Shown here: piece after piece, positions 1 to 7,806 of the stretch | Position numbering within the stretch: the first letter of the stretch is position 1 | How the letters are laid out: every line of letters starts with the position of its first letter | Assembly (NCBI RefSeq): GCF_001279725.1 | Contig: NZ_LGDE01000112.1 | Location: forward strand, 62,001 to 126,000 | Origin: Streptomyces sp. WM4235 | GTDB taxonomy: Bacteria; Actinomycetota; Actinomycetes; Streptomycetales; Streptomycetaceae | DNA length: 64,000 nt | Reading direction: 5' to 3' | Position numbers and translations under genes: made by a program | Notes under the pieces: generated by a model | What the model was told of the DNA's origin: nothing | Database searches by the model: none | The model's input: the letters and a program-made list of their open reading frames with translations, nothing else

Positions 1-971
1 ACCTCGTCTGCGCGGCCTGCGCGGCGGCCATGGTCCTGCCCGGCACCCCCGTCGCCGGACTCCTCGCCCTGCGCTGCGCCATGTCCTTCGTCGCACCCCT
101 CTTCCAGGGCGCCCGCAGCGCCTCCCTCGCCGACATCCTCGGCGCCGGCGACGTCTTCGTCCTCGGCCGGTCGCTGCTGCGCATGGTCGCGCAGAGCGCC
201 CAACTGATCGGATTCGGCCTCGGCGGGCTGCTGCTCACCGCCCTCGCACCCCGAGGGGCCCTCGCGCTCACCGCCGCCGGCTTCCTGGCCTCCGCGCTCC
301 TGCTGCGCCTCGGCACGGCGGCCCGACCCGCCCGCGCGGGCACCGGCGGCACCCCGCTCGGCGGCCTGCGGGCCGTCTTCCGGCACCGACGGACGCGCGT
401 GCTGACCCTGCTGTTCTGGCTGCCGCCGGTCTTCGTCGTGGTCCCCGAGGCGCTGCTCGCCCCGTACGTCGCCGGCATCGGCGCCGGAACGGTCGCCCTC
501 GGCCTGCTGATGTGCGCGTTGCCCGTCGGCACCATCGCGGGTGAACTCTGGGCCGGCTCCGTACTCACCGCCCGAACGCGTTCGCGGATCGTGGCCCCGC
601 TCGCGGCGGCCGGCCTGTCCCCGCTCCTGCTGTACGCGGCGCGGCCGGGCATCGTCGTCACCCTCGGGGCGCTGCTGCTGGCCGGGCTGGCGCACGCGTA
701 CACCCTCGGGCTCGACCGGATGTACGTGGACGCCGTGCCCGAGGAGCTGCGCGGTCGGGCGATGACCCTGCTCGGGACCGGGATGATGACCCTCCAGGGA
801 GTGGGCATGGCCCTGGCGGGGCTCGCCGCCGAGTTCCTGCCCGTCCACGTCGTCGTCACCGCGTCGGGGGTGCTCGGCACCCTCGTCGTCCTGGCCCTGC
901 TGGCCGAATTGCGCGCCTGCGCCCCGGCCGCCGAGGGGCCGAGGGATGAGACGGGGCTGACCGCCAAATGA
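1..971 (+). CDS. MFS transporter, 5' end outside the window
   Basis: The frame is open from the left edge (first whole codon at base 3) to a TGA at 969-971, so the N-terminus is missing and about 322 residues are visible. The protein is a chain of hydrophobic alanine/leucine/glycine-rich helices joined by short basic loops, and its length fits most of a 12-helix major facilitator. About ten membrane segments can be read here. The tail after the last helix is short and polar. A MarR-type regulator begins 21 bases downstream on the same strand, which suggests co-transcription and perhaps a regulated efflux pump. Substrate cannot be told from sequence; family assignment is by eye. Confidence 0.82.
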   Translation, partial: LVCAACAAAMVLPGTPVAGLLALRCAMSFVAPLFQGARSASLADILGAGDVFVLGRSLLRMVAQSAQLIGFGLGGLLLTALAPRGALALTAAGFLASALLLRLGTAARPARAGTGGTPLGGLRAVFRHRRTRVLTLLFWLPPVFVVVPEALLAPYVAGIGAGTVALGLLMCALPVGTIAGELWAGSVLTARTRSRIVAPLAAAGLSPLLLYAARPGIVVTLGALLLAGLAHAYTLGLDRMYVDAVPEELRGRAMTLLGTGMMTLQGVGMALAGLAAEFLPVHVVVTASGVLGTLVVLALLAELRACAPAAEGPRDETGLTAK

Positions 972-992
972 CCGCCCGGTAGGGTCTGGTGG

Positions 993-1502
993 ATGCCCAA
1001 GCCGCTCAGCCTTCCCTTCGACCCCATCGCCCGCGCCGACGAACTCTGGGAGCGCCGCTGGGGTCCGGTGCCCTCGATGGCAGCCATCACCTCGATCATG
1101 CGGGCGCACCAGATCCTGCTCGGTGAGGTCGACGCCGTGGTGAAGCCGTACGGACTGACCTTCGCGCGGTACGAGGCCCTCGTGCTGCTGACGTTCTCGC
1201 AGGCCGGCGAGCTGACGATGTCGAAGATCGGCGAGCGACTGATGGTCCACCCGACCTCGGTGACGAACACCGTGGACCGGCTGGTGCGCTCCGGACTGGT
1301 GGCCAAGCGACCCAACCCGAACGACGGACGCGGCACGCTCGCGTCGATCACCGACAAGGGCCGCGAGGTCGTCGAGGCGGCGACCCGGGACCTGATGGAG
1401 ATCGACTTCGGTCTCGGGGCGTACGACACCGAGGAGTGCGGGGAGATCTTCGCCCTGCTGCGCCCCCTGCGGGTGTCCGCCGGCGACTTCGACGAGAAGT
1501 AG
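993..1502 (+). CDS. MarR-family transcriptional regulator
   Basis: The 169-residue protein has the MarR winged-helix layout: an N-terminal dimerisation helix, then a helix-turn-helix around residues 65-100 (TMSKIGERLMVHPTSVTNTV) and a wing with the typical basic DGRGTLASIT segment. This family binds short palindromes and usually releases DNA on binding a small phenolic or lipophilic ligand. The start ATG at 993 lies 21 bases after the transporter stop, with GGTAGGG just upstream as a ribosome site. The position suggests control of the upstream transporter or of the genes that follow (DUF3817 protein, icmA). No obvious MarR palindrome was seen immediately beside it; its true promoter lies left of the window. 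Confidence 0.88.
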   Translation: MPKPLSLPFDPIARADELWERRWGPVPSMAAITSIMRAHQILLGEVDAVVKPYGLTFARYEALVLLTFSQAGELTMSKIGERLMVHPTSVTNTVDRLVRSGLVAKRPNPNDGRGTLASITDKGREVVEAATRDLMEIDFGLGAYDTEECGEIFALLRPLRVSAGDFDEK

Positions 1503-1615
1503 TTCCCGTACGCGGGACCCGCGTCGATCAGGGGCATCGGGCACGACGTCGATCGCGAGGTCGATCACGGGGCCCGCGTCAAGATCGCGCAAAACGGACG
1601 GTTAGGCTCGTGGCC

Positions 1616-1945
1616 ATGAAACGAAGCGTGCTGACCCGGTACCGGGTGATGGCCTTTGTCACTGCCGTGATGCTGCTGGTGCTGTGCACCTGCATGGTTT
1701 TCAAGTACGGCTTCGACAAGGGCGCCGACCTGACCTTCGTGGTCTCCCAGGCTCACGGCGTGCTCTTCATGATCTACCTGGTCTTTGCCTTCGACCTGAG
1801 CTCCAAGGCCCGGTGGCCCTTCGGCAAGATGCTCTGGGTCATGGTCAGCGGAACGATTCCGCTCGCGGCCTTCTTCGTCGAGCGCAAGGTCCGCGCCGAG
1901 GTCGAGCCGCTGGTCGAAGACGGTCTGACCACCGCCAAGGCCTAG
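1616..1945 (+). CDS. DUF3817 family membrane protein
   Basis: The protein is 109 residues long with three hydrophobic segments (about residues 8-28, 38-62 and 72-92), a short acidic C-terminus, and an overall match to the small integral-membrane DUF3817 family. Its role is unknown. ATG 1616 is chosen; a GTG at 1610 is in frame two codons earlier and cannot be excluded. It sits between a MarR gene and icmA on the same strand, but a hairpin after its stop probably ends its transcript before icmA. Family recognition is from the pattern of helices and the polar loop motif between helices 2 and 3; there is no catalytic signature. Confidence 0.75.
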   Translation: MKRSVLTRYRVMAFVTAVMLLVLCTCMVFKYGFDKGADLTFVVSQAHGVLFMIYLVFAFDLSSKARWPFGKMLWVMVSGTIPLAAFFVERKVRAEVEPLVEDGLTTAKA

Positions 1946-1986
1946 CCTCGGCGCCGGCGCGCGGCTCGCGGCACACCTGAGCGGAC

Positions 1987-2013
1987 ACCCCCGGGACGAC
2001 TCTCCGGGGGTTT
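1987..2013 (+). terminator. Intrinsic terminator after the DUF3817 gene
   Basis: ACCCCCGG at 1987-1994 pairs exactly with CCGGGGGT at 2004-2011 across a 9-base loop, followed by TT. It lies 42 bases after the DUF3817 stop and just before the icmA operator, so it separates the two transcription units. Confidence 0.7.
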
Positions 2014-2022
2014 GCCATCGAC

Positions 2023-2046
2023 ATTTACTAGGACGTCCTAGTAAAT
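2023..2046. promoter_or_regulatory. 24-bp perfect palindrome, probable icmA operator
   Basis: The half-site ATTTACTAGGAC (2023-2034) is followed directly by its exact reverse complement (2035-2046) with no spacer. It ends 2 bases before ATG 2049 and 8 bases before ATG 2055 of icmA. A contiguous 24-bp palindrome of this kind is typical of a dimeric TetR-type repressor site. Its position would block promoter escape or translation initiation. The regulator is not identified; the convergent TetR gene at 3888-4526 is one candidate, although the sites near that gene look different. Confidence 0.75.
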
Positions 2047-2054
2047 TCATGGGT

Positions 2055-3755
2055 ATGGACGCTGACGCCATCGAGGAGGGCCGCCGTCGCTGGCAGGCCC
2101 GGTACGACAAAGCCCGCAAGCGCGAGGCCGATTTCACGACGCTCTCCGGCGATGCCGTCGATCCCGTCTACGGGCCCCGGCCCGGCGACTCGTACGAGGG
2201 ATTCGAGCGCATCGGCTGGCCGGGGGAGTACCCCTACACCCGGGGCCTGCACGCCACCGGGTACCGGGGGCGGACCTGGACGATCCGGCAGTTCGCCGGG
2301 TTCGGCAACGCCGAGCAGACCAACGAGCGCTACAAGATGATCCTGGCCGCCGGCGGTGGCGGGCTCTCCGTCGCCTTCGACATGCCGACCCTGATGGGAC
2401 GCGACTCCGACGACCCCCGCGCCCTCGGTGAGGTCGGGCACTGCGGTGTGGCCATCGACTCCGCCGCCGACATGGAGATCCTGTTCAAGGACATCCCGCT
2501 CGGCGACGTCACCACCTCGATGACCATCAGCGGCCCCGCCGTCCCCGCCTTCTGCATGTACCTGGTCGCCGCCGAGCGCCAGGGCGTCGATCCGGCCGTG
2601 CTCAACGGCACGCTCCAGACCGACATCTTCAAGGAGTACATCGCCCAGAAGGAGTGGCTCTTCGAACCCGAGCCGCACCTGCGCCTCATCGGCGACCTCA
2701 TGGAGTACTGCGCGAACGGCATCCCGGCCTACAAGCCGCTGTCCGTCTCCGGCTACCACATCCGCGAGGCCGGAGCCACGGCCGCGCAGGAACTCGCCTA
2801 CACCCTCGCCGACGGCTTCGGCTACGTGGAGCTGGGCCTCTCCCGCGGCCTGGACGTGGACCACTTCGCGTCCGGTCTCTCCTTCTTCTTCGACGCGCAC
2901 CTCGACTTCTTCGAGGAGATCGCCAAGTTCCGCGCCGCCCGCAGGATCTGGGCCCGCTGGATGAAGGAGGTCTACGGCGCACAGTCCGACAAGACGATGT
3001 GGCTGCGCTTCCACACCCAGACCGCCGGCGTCTCCCTCACCGCCCAGCAGCCGTACAACAACGTCGTGCGCACCGCCGTGGAAGCCCTCGCGGCCGTCCT
3101 CGGCGGCACCAACTCCCTGCACACCAACGCCCTCGACGAGACCCTCGCCCTGCCGAGCGAGCAGGCCGCCGAGATCGCCCTGCGCACGCAGCAGGTGCTG
3201 ATGGAGGAGACCGGCGTGGCCAACGTGGCCGACCCGCTGGGCGGTTCCTGGTACGTCGAGCAGCTCACCGACCGCATCGAGGCCGACGCCGAGAAGATCT
3301 TCGACCAGATCAAGGAGCGCGGACTGCGGGCCCACCCGGACGGCCGGCACCCCATCGGGCCGATCACCTCGGGCATCCTGCGCGGCATCGAGGACGGCTG
3401 GTTCACCGGGGAGATCGCCGAATCGGCCTTCACCTACCAACGGTCCCTGGAGAAGGGCGACAAGCGGGTCGTCGGCGTCAACGTCCACCACGGATCGGTC
3501 ACCGGCGACCTGGAGATCCTCCGGGTCAGCCACGAGGTGGAGCGCGTACAGGTCGAGGAGCTGGCCGCGCGCAAGGGGCGGCGGGACGACGCCAAGGTCA
3601 AGGCCTCGCTGGACACCATGCTGGCCGCCGCCCGGGACGGCTCGAACATGATTCCGGCCATGCTGGACGCGGTGCGGGCCGAGGCCACCATGGGCGAGAT
3701 CTGCAACGTCCTGCGGGACGAGTGGGGCACGTACACCGAGCCGCCCGGCTTCTGA
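2055..3755 (+). CDS. icmA: Isobutyryl-CoA mutase large (catalytic) subunit
   Basis: This is a radical mutase that interconverts isobutyryl-CoA and n-butyryl-CoA, feeding valine breakdown and polyketide precursors. From ATG 2055 it has 566 residues, the usual IcmA length, and forms the substrate-binding barrel of the methylmalonyl-CoA mutase family. The two residues that separate the enzymes are visible: Phe80 (in TIRQF, Tyr in methylmalonyl-CoA mutase) and Gln198 (in EYIAQK, Arg in methylmalonyl-CoA mutase). It lacks the C-terminal cobalamin domain, so it must pair with a separate small B12 subunit (IcmB), not found here. ATG 2049 is an in-frame alternative; 2055 restores the known IcmA numbering. 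No good ribosome site precedes either start, so the message may be nearly leaderless. Confidence 0.93.
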   Translation: MDADAIEEGRRRWQARYDKARKREADFTTLSGDAVDPVYGPRPGDSYEGFERIGWPGEYPYTRGLHATGYRGRTWTIRQFAGFGNAEQTNERYKMILAAGGGGLSVAFDMPTLMGRDSDDPRALGEVGHCGVAIDSAADMEILFKDIPLGDVTTSMTISGPAVPAFCMYLVAAERQGVDPAVLNGTLQTDIFKEYIAQKEWLFEPEPHLRLIGDLMEYCANGIPAYKPLSVSGYHIREAGATAAQELAYTLADGFGYVELGLSRGLDVDHFASGLSFFFDAHLDFFEEIAKFRAARRIWARWMKEVYGAQSDKTMWLRFHTQTAGVSLTAQQPYNNVVRTAVEALAAVLGGTNSLHTNALDETLALPSEQAAEIALRTQQVLMEETGVANVADPLGGSWYVEQLTDRIEADAEKIFDQIKERGLRAHPDGRHPIGPITSGILRGIEDGWFTGEIAESAFTYQRSLEKGDKRVVGVNVHHGSVTGDLEILRVSHEVERVQVEELAARKGRRDDAKVKASLDTMLAAARDGSNMIPAMLDAVRAEATMGEICNVLRDEWGTYTEPPGF

Positions 3756-3775
3756 TCCCCGATCCGCGGGGGATC
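3754..3775. terminator. Hairpin at the end of icmA
   Basis: GATCCCC (3754-3760, overlapping the stop codon) pairs with GGGGATC (3769-3775) across an 8-base loop. It lies between the convergent icmA and TetR genes and could act on either transcript. There is no T run. Confidence 0.5.
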
Positions 3776-3887
3776 CCCTCGTTCACGACAGCCGGTCGTG
3801 GTGCCCCGCAGGGTGGCGCCGCGGCCGGCTCTCGCGTGTGCCGCGGCTCCGGTCGCGGTCGTGGCCCGGGTCCCGCCCCGGGCCCGC

Positions 3888-4526
3888 TCAGGCCGGTGTC
3901 GGGCCCAGGAGGCCGTGCATCAGCAGGGCCGTGAAGGTGGCCACCCAGAGCTCGTCCACCGGCTCCGAGCTGACCAGGGCCCGGTGCACCACCGTCCCGG
4001 CGATCACGTCGAAGATCAGGTCCGTGGTGTGGTTCGCCAGGGACTCGTCCGCCTCGTAGGGGAGTTCGCCCCGAGCCTGCGCGCGCTCGCGCCCCAGTAC
4101 GACGAGACGTTTCTGCCGATCCACGATGGCCGACCGGATCCGGTCCCGCAGGGCCTCGTCCCGGGTGGACTCGGCGACCACCGCCATCAGGGCCGTACGG
4201 GCCTCCGGCCGCCGCAGCAACTCCGCGAACCGCAGCACCACGTACTCGACGTCCGCTTCCAACGAGCCCCGGTCGGGCAGTTCGAGCGCGTCGAAGAGCT
4301 CCGCGACCGCGTCGACCACCAGCTCGTTCTTGCTCGCCCACCGCCGGTACAGGGTGGTCTTCGCGACGCCCGCGCGGGCCGACACGTCGCCCATCGTCAG
4401 CTTCGACCAGCCCAGCTCGACCAGCGCGTCCCGCGTCGCGGCGAGGATCGCCTCGTCCGCCGCCGCGCTGCGGGGACGGCCGGTGCGACCTTGCGGGGAG
4501 CTGGTGCCGGGGCTGGGGTTGCGCAT
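3888..4526 (-). CDS. TetR-family transcriptional regulator
   Basis: The protein has 212 residues from ATG 4526. The N-terminal TetR DNA-binding domain is clear: a helix with ILAATRDALVELGW, then TMGDVSARAGVAKTTLYRRW with the invariant TLYRRW recognition-helix end, followed by a mostly helical ligand domain. In-frame starts also exist at 4538, 4559 and 4574. The later start is preferred because the protein then begins just before the basic GRTGRPRS segment common in this family. The gene converges on icmA and is divergent from the thioredoxin gene. The 12-mer TACCCGCCAGTA immediately upstream (4538-4549) recurs upstream of the DUF6230 gene, which suggests autoregulation and a distant target. 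Confidence 0.88.
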   Translation of the reverse strand: MRNPSPGTSSPQGRTGRPRSAAADEAILAATRDALVELGWSKLTMGDVSARAGVAKTTLYRRWASKNELVVDAVAELFDALELPDRGSLEADVEYVVLRFAELLRRPEARTALMAVVAESTRDEALRDRIRSAIVDRQKRLVVLGRERAQARGELPYEADESLANHTTDLIFDVIAGTVVHRALVSSEPVDELWVATFTALLMHGLLGPTPA

Positions 4527-4537
4527 GGCGGTGACCA

Positions 4538-4549
4538 TACCCGCCAGTA
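4538..4549. promoter_or_regulatory. Candidate TetR operator, site A
   Basis: TACCCGCCAGTA lies directly upstream of the preferred TetR start, where it would cover the ribosome site. Its ends TAC/GTA are inverted. The same 12 bases occur at 6128-6139. Next to it, GTGAAC (4551-4556) and GTTCAC (4569-4574) form a second, 12-base spaced inverted repeat. Confidence 0.45.
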
Positions 4550-4574
4550 GGTGAACCATCGGGGGCCCGTTCAC

Positions 4575-4881
4575 TGTGGTTCAGATCACGGAGCGCCGGA
4601 GGCCCGGGGGAGTTACGCTACGGCTCGTAGCGTAAGAGCGACAACCACGCGAAGGCTACGGGCGCCGGGTGGGGACCTGGTGCCGACCTCAGGGAAGCAA
4701 GGCAGTACGGGGACGCGACACCGGCGCTGCTCCGCCGCGTCAGCGGGGGGAGCAGCGGTGGAGCGGCAACACAGGCAACACCAACCACACGGGTAACACC
4801 GATCGGGTTCGCGCGGGAATTCCTCACGCGATCTTGTCCGATCTTTTTCGTCGGCGCGCGCACACGGGGGAGGATGTACGC
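4575..4881. other. Intergenic region between divergent TetR and thioredoxin genes
   Basis: No gene was found in these 307 bases. It holds the strong inverted repeat at 4613-4635, several AACAC/AACACC direct repeats around 4765-4800, and the ribosome site GGGGGAGG (4866-4873) of the thioredoxin gene. Promoters for both genes must lie here, but no convincing -35/-10 pair could be assigned. Confidence 0.6.
4613..4635. promoter_or_regulatory. Inverted repeat, probable operator
   Basis: TTACGCTAC (4613-4621) and GTAGCGTAA (4627-4635) are exact inverted copies around a 5-base centre. This 9-5-9 structure is typical of dimeric TetR or AcrR-like operators. It lies 87 bases upstream of the TetR start and about 250 bases upstream of the thioredoxin gene, and its sequence differs from site A. 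Confidence 0.6.
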
Positions 4882-5871
4882 ATGCAGCCCAGAAACATGT
4901 CCATGAGCGGCGTCGTCGACCTCGCCGCGGTGAAGGCCGCCGGCGAAGCCAAGGCGAAGGCCGAGCAGGCGCGCGCCGAGGCGAACCGCCAGGGCGGCGC
5001 CGGAGCGGACGCCGCGCCCACCGGCGCCGTACCGCCGTCCGCGCTCGTCATCGACGTAGACGAGGCCGGTTTCGACCGCGATGTCATCCAGCTCTCCGAC
5101 CAGGTTCCCGTCGTCCTCGACTTCTGGGCCGAGTGGTGCGAGCCGTGCAAGCAACTCAGCCCGCTCCTGGAGCGGCTGACCGTCGAGGCGAACGGCCGCC
5201 TCGTCCTGGCCAAGGTGGACGTCGACGCCAACCAGCTGCTCATGCAGCAGTTCGGCATCCAGGGCATCCCGGCCGTCTTCGCCGTGGTCGCCGGCCAGGT
5301 GCTGCCCCTGTTCCAGGGAGCGGTCCCCGAGCAGCAGATCCGCGAGACCCTGGCCCAGCTGGTCCAGGTCGCGGAGGAGCGCTTCGGTCTCATCGGCGTC
5401 CAGGTCGACCCGAGCGCCGAAGGAGCCCCGGTCGAGACCGCCGAGCCCGTCGGCCCGTACGACGCACTGCTGGAGGCGGCCGTCGTGGCGCTCGACGCGG
5501 GCGACCTGGCCGGCGCGGTGCAGGCGTACAAGAACGTACTGGCCGACGCCCCGGCCAATACCGAGGCCAGGCTGGGCCTGGCCCAGGCGGAACTCCTCGT
5601 CCGGGTCCAGGACATGAACCCCCAGGCGGTGCGCACCGCGGCCGCCGAGAATCCCAAGGATCCGGCGGCGCAGATCGCCGCGGCCGACCTCGACCTGGTC
5701 GGCGGTCACGTGGAGGACGCCTTCGGTCGCCTGGTGGACACCGTGCGGGTGACGTTCGGTGACGACCGGGACACGGTACGCCTGAGGCTGCTGGAACTGT
5801 TCGAAGTCATCGGGGCGGACGACCCCCGGGTGTCGGCGGCCCGCACCGCGCTCGCGCGGGTGCTCTTCTAG
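4882..5871 (+). CDS. Thioredoxin-like protein with TPR region (CnoX/YbbN-like)
   Basis: The 329-residue cytoplasmic protein has three parts: an alanine/lysine-rich N-terminal helix (about 1-45), a thioredoxin fold (about 55-165) with the redox motif WCEPC at residues 85-89 and the cis-proline segment GIPAVF, and a helical TPR-like half (about 195-329). This is the arrangement of CnoX/YbbN chaperedoxins, which guard client proteins against oxidation and hand them to chaperones. The active site has Glu between the Cys residues instead of the usual Gly, but both Cys are present, so redox activity is possible. The start ATG follows GGGGGAGG by 8 bases. The gene is single, with a hairpin about 85 bases after its stop. 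Confidence 0.88.
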   Translation: MQPRNMSMSGVVDLAAVKAAGEAKAKAEQARAEANRQGGAGADAAPTGAVPPSALVIDVDEAGFDRDVIQLSDQVPVVLDFWAEWCEPCKQLSPLLERLTVEANGRLVLAKVDVDANQLLMQQFGIQGIPAVFAVVAGQVLPLFQGAVPEQQIRETLAQLVQVAEERFGLIGVQVDPSAEGAPVETAEPVGPYDALLEAAVVALDAGDLAGAVQAYKNVLADAPANTEARLGLAQAELLVRVQDMNPQAVRTAAAENPKDPAAQIAAADLDLVGGHVEDAFGRLVDTVRVTFGDDRDTVRLRLLELFEVIGADDPRVSAARTALARVLF

Positions 5872-5955
5872 ACCCGGCCCGGAAGCGGTCCGTGGCCGGT
5901 CCGGGGGCGTCCCCGGAGTTCGACGGGCCACCGGCGATTTGTTGACACATAGAGA

Positions 5956-6001
5956 AACAGCGGCCGCACTTTGCCAAAACTTGGCAATCCCGGCCGCTGT
6001 T
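5956..6001. promoter_or_regulatory. Nested palindrome or hairpin
   Basis: The outer arms AACAGCGGCCG (5956-5966) and CGGCCGCTGTT (5991-6001) are exact inverted copies. Inside them a second perfect pair, TTGCCAA (5971-5977) and TTGGCAA (5981-5987), is spaced by 3 bases. The outer pair could terminate the thioredoxin transcript, though no T run follows. The inner pair resembles a dimeric repressor site. Confidence 0.6.
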
Positions 6002-6012
6002 ACTCGCAGTAA
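6000..6012. promoter_or_regulatory. Palindrome, candidate TetR operator site B
   Basis: TTACT-CGC-AGTAA is a perfect inverted repeat with a 3-base centre. It resembles sites A and C but is one base shorter in the middle. It overlaps the end of the nested hairpin by two bases. Confidence 0.45.
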
Positions 6013-6124
6013 GTCGAACCCCGTGATCTGTCCGGTTGGTTCGCTCGTTCCCTGTTTGTCGTGGCCCTGGGTGACACCCTGTGTTGCCTCCCGACGACAG
6101 TGGGCCTCACTCCGGTTATCCAGC

Positions 6125-6142
6125 CGTTACCCGCCAGTAACG
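6125..6142. promoter_or_regulatory. Palindrome, candidate TetR operator site C
   Basis: CGTTAC (6125-6130) and GTAACG (6137-6142) flank CCGCCA. The inner 12 bases TACCCGCCAGTA are identical to site A beside the TetR gene start. The site lies about 350 bases upstream of the DUF6230 start, probably near its promoter. Confidence 0.5.
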
Positions 6143-6270
6143 AACCCCCTTGTGCCCCGGCCGTGAATGGACCACGATCGGCCACGCTCGGTCCTTCCCG
6201 CAGAGCCGCTCATCCGGAGCCGCGGTGGAGGGTCCCCACCGAGTCGGCCTGTGGCAGTGGCACCGGCCGT

Positions 6271-6310
6271 GGGACAGGGGGGTACTTGCCTCACCGGCAG
6301 GGCCTGTCCC
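6271..6310 (+). promoter_or_regulatory. Hairpin in the 5' leader of the DUF6230 gene
   Basis: GGGACAGG (6271-6278) can pair with CCTGTCCC (6303-6310) around a 24-base loop that itself has a GCC/GGC stem. It lies 180 bases before the DUF6230 start. It could be an RNA structure or just GC-rich leader; no known riboswitch family was recognised. Confidence 0.35.
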
Positions 6311-6488
6311 CCCAGGTTGCGCGAACGCGTGGCCCAGTGGTTGTCGCTCGGGGGTGAACGCCTGTGTACGGACGCGGCCTGGTCGCGGCTCGGCCGCTCG
6401 CGCTTCTTCCCGAGGACGTAGCACTTCTCCCATCCCAGGACGGGCACTGCCCGGACCGGAGATGTACGTCCGAGAAGGAGGAACGAAA

Positions 6489-7148
6489 ATGAGTTCTCAG
6501 GTTCGTGGTGGGACCAGATGGAAGCGCTTCGCTCTCGTCATGGTGCCGAGCATCGCGGCCACGGCCGCGGTCGGTGTGGGTCTGGCGCAGGGTGCCCTCG
6601 CGGCGTCCTTCAGCGTCTCGGGCCAGGACTTCAAGGTGTCGGCCGACAAGCTCGACGGTGACGACCTCATCCAGTACGGCAGCGTCGCCAAGGGCAAGGG
6701 CCTCGACGGCAAGGACGCGGCGCACCCGGTCACCATCTCCGGGTTCCGTCACGCCGAGATCACCAACATGTGCCAGTCGCTGGTCACCCCGATTCCGGGC
6801 ATCGGCAACATCACGATGAAGCTCCAGACCGGCAACAAGGGCAAGCCGGCGGTCGCGGAGAACATCTACCTGGATGTCGCCGAGCTCGACACCGATGCCA
6901 CGTTCAAGGACCTGGACATCGGTGTCGCGGTGAGCGCGGCGGGAGGCACCGCGGAGCACCCCACCGCGCCGCAGGCCGGCACGGTGGCGAACGGCGCCCT
7001 GTTCTCGCAGCGCGCCAAGAAGGCCGTGCTGACGGACGTGAAGCAGAAGGCCTGGGCGACGACGGCGGGTACGTTCACGCTGCCGAACCTCAAGCTGCGC
7101 CTGCTCAGTGGCGACGAGCCCTGCTACAAGGACTCCGACGTGAAGTAG
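6489..7148 (+). CDS. DUF6230 family secreted or surface protein
   Basis: The protein has 219 residues. A basic N-terminus (RGGTRWKR) and a hydrophobic stretch up to about residue 39, ending ALA, look like a signal peptide or membrane anchor. The rest is a polar beta-rich domain with two cysteines (in NMCQS and EPCYK) that may form a disulfide. Older Streptomyces annotations call such proteins 'cholesterol esterase', but no esterase GxSxG motif or catalytic triad is visible, so I do not support that name. ATG 6489 has an excellent ribosome site, AAGGAGG, 9 bases upstream. It is followed by a DUF6114 membrane protein and a second secreted protein, an arrangement I recall as recurrent in actinomycetes. 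Function unknown. Confidence 0.8.
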   Translation: MSSQVRGGTRWKRFALVMVPSIAATAAVGVGLAQGALAASFSVSGQDFKVSADKLDGDDLIQYGSVAKGKGLDGKDAAHPVTISGFRHAEITNMCQSLVTPIPGIGNITMKLQTGNKGKPAVAENIYLDVAELDTDATFKDLDIGVAVSAAGGTAEHPTAPQAGTVANGALFSQRAKKAVLTDVKQKAWATTAGTFTLPNLKLRLLSGDEPCYKDSDVK

Positions 7149-7248
7149 TCGGATCCGGTGCGTGGCCGGGAGGGCGGCGGTTGTGGTCGCCGTCCCTTCC
7201 GGTCCCCACACAGTTTTCCGTACCACCGTTTCCAGGGAGCTGTTGTCC

Positions 7249-7806
7249 ATGAACGCCGAGGCCCCGGTTCGCTCCGCAGACGAACACTGGCTCACCGTGG
7301 TGCGCCACCGCTTCCGCGACTGGAGGGGTAGCCGCCCCTTCTGGGCGGGGCTCTTCATTCTCTTCGGGGGCTTCCCGATCGCGTACTTCCCCTACGCGGA
7401 CCTCCGCCTGGGCAACATCACGATCGCCATGTCGACGACCGCCGGTGCGGGTTCGCTGATCATCGGCGTCCTGCTGATGACCCTGGGCGTGGCCCTCTGG
7501 TTCCAGCAGGGCATCCGGGTTTTCGCCGGGGTGGCCTCGATCCTCCTGGCCCTGGTCTCCCTGCCGGTGTCCAACCTGGGCGGCTTCTTCCTCGGTTTCC
7601 TGTTCTCGCTGATCGGCGGCGCCCTGGCCCTCGCATGGGTTCCCGGCAAGCCGGCGGCCCCGGAAGAGGAGCAGGACCCGGCGGCGGCCAAGGCGGACGC
7701 GTTCGCCGGCGGCCCGCTGGGGATCCCCGGTCCCCGCGACACGGAAACGGCTTACGCGACCGAGACGACTGCCCACGCCGATGGCGGGAGGAACAGTGCG
7801 GGGTGA
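7249..7806 (+). CDS. DUF6114 family integral membrane protein
   Basis: The protein has 185 residues and four hydrophobic helices between about residues 30 and 130 (for example GLFILFGGFPIAYFPYA and LGGFFLGFLFSLIGGALAL). It has a cytoplasmic WRGSRPFWAG segment before helix 1 and a long polar alanine/glutamate-rich tail. Length and helix pattern fit DUF6114. The start ATG follows CAGGGAG. The gene is 100 bases after the DUF6230 gene and overlaps the next gene by 11 bases, so the three are probably one operon. A plausible role is a membrane partner for the two exported proteins beside it. There is no catalytic motif. Confidence 0.8.
   Translation: MNAEAPVRSADEHWLTVVRHRFRDWRGSRPFWAGLFILFGGFPIAYFPYADLRLGNITIAMSTTAGAGSLIIGVLLMTLGVALWFQQGIRVFAGVASILLALVSLPVSNLGGFFLGFLFSLIGGALALAWVPGKPAAPEEEQDPAAAKADAFAGGPLGIPGPRDTETAYATETTAHADGGRNSAG

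Larger units (their letters stand above)
5872..6488. other. Long intergenic region with several palindromes and a structured leader
   Basis: I found no convincing gene in these 617 bases. They hold a nested hairpin (5956-6001), two TTAC-type palindromes (6000-6012 and 6125-6142), a long-range hairpin (6271-6310), and a strong ribosome site GAAGGAGGA (6474-6482) for the DUF6230 gene. The region from about 6000 onward is probably promoter, operators and a long 5' leader of that gene. Confidence 0.6.

Noticed and set aside
2055..3755. Methylmalonyl-CoA mutase large subunit
   Set aside because: The substrate-defining residues are Phe80 and Gln198, the isobutyryl-CoA mutase pair, and the cobalamin domain is absent.
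5939..6447. Several short open frames in the thioredoxin-DUF6230 gap
   Set aside because: Frames on both strands have similar low-complexity content, no ribosome sites, and overlap the palindromes.
6489..7148. Cholesterol esterase
   Set aside because: A name used in older annotations for this family; no GxSxG or catalytic triad is visible in the 219 residues.
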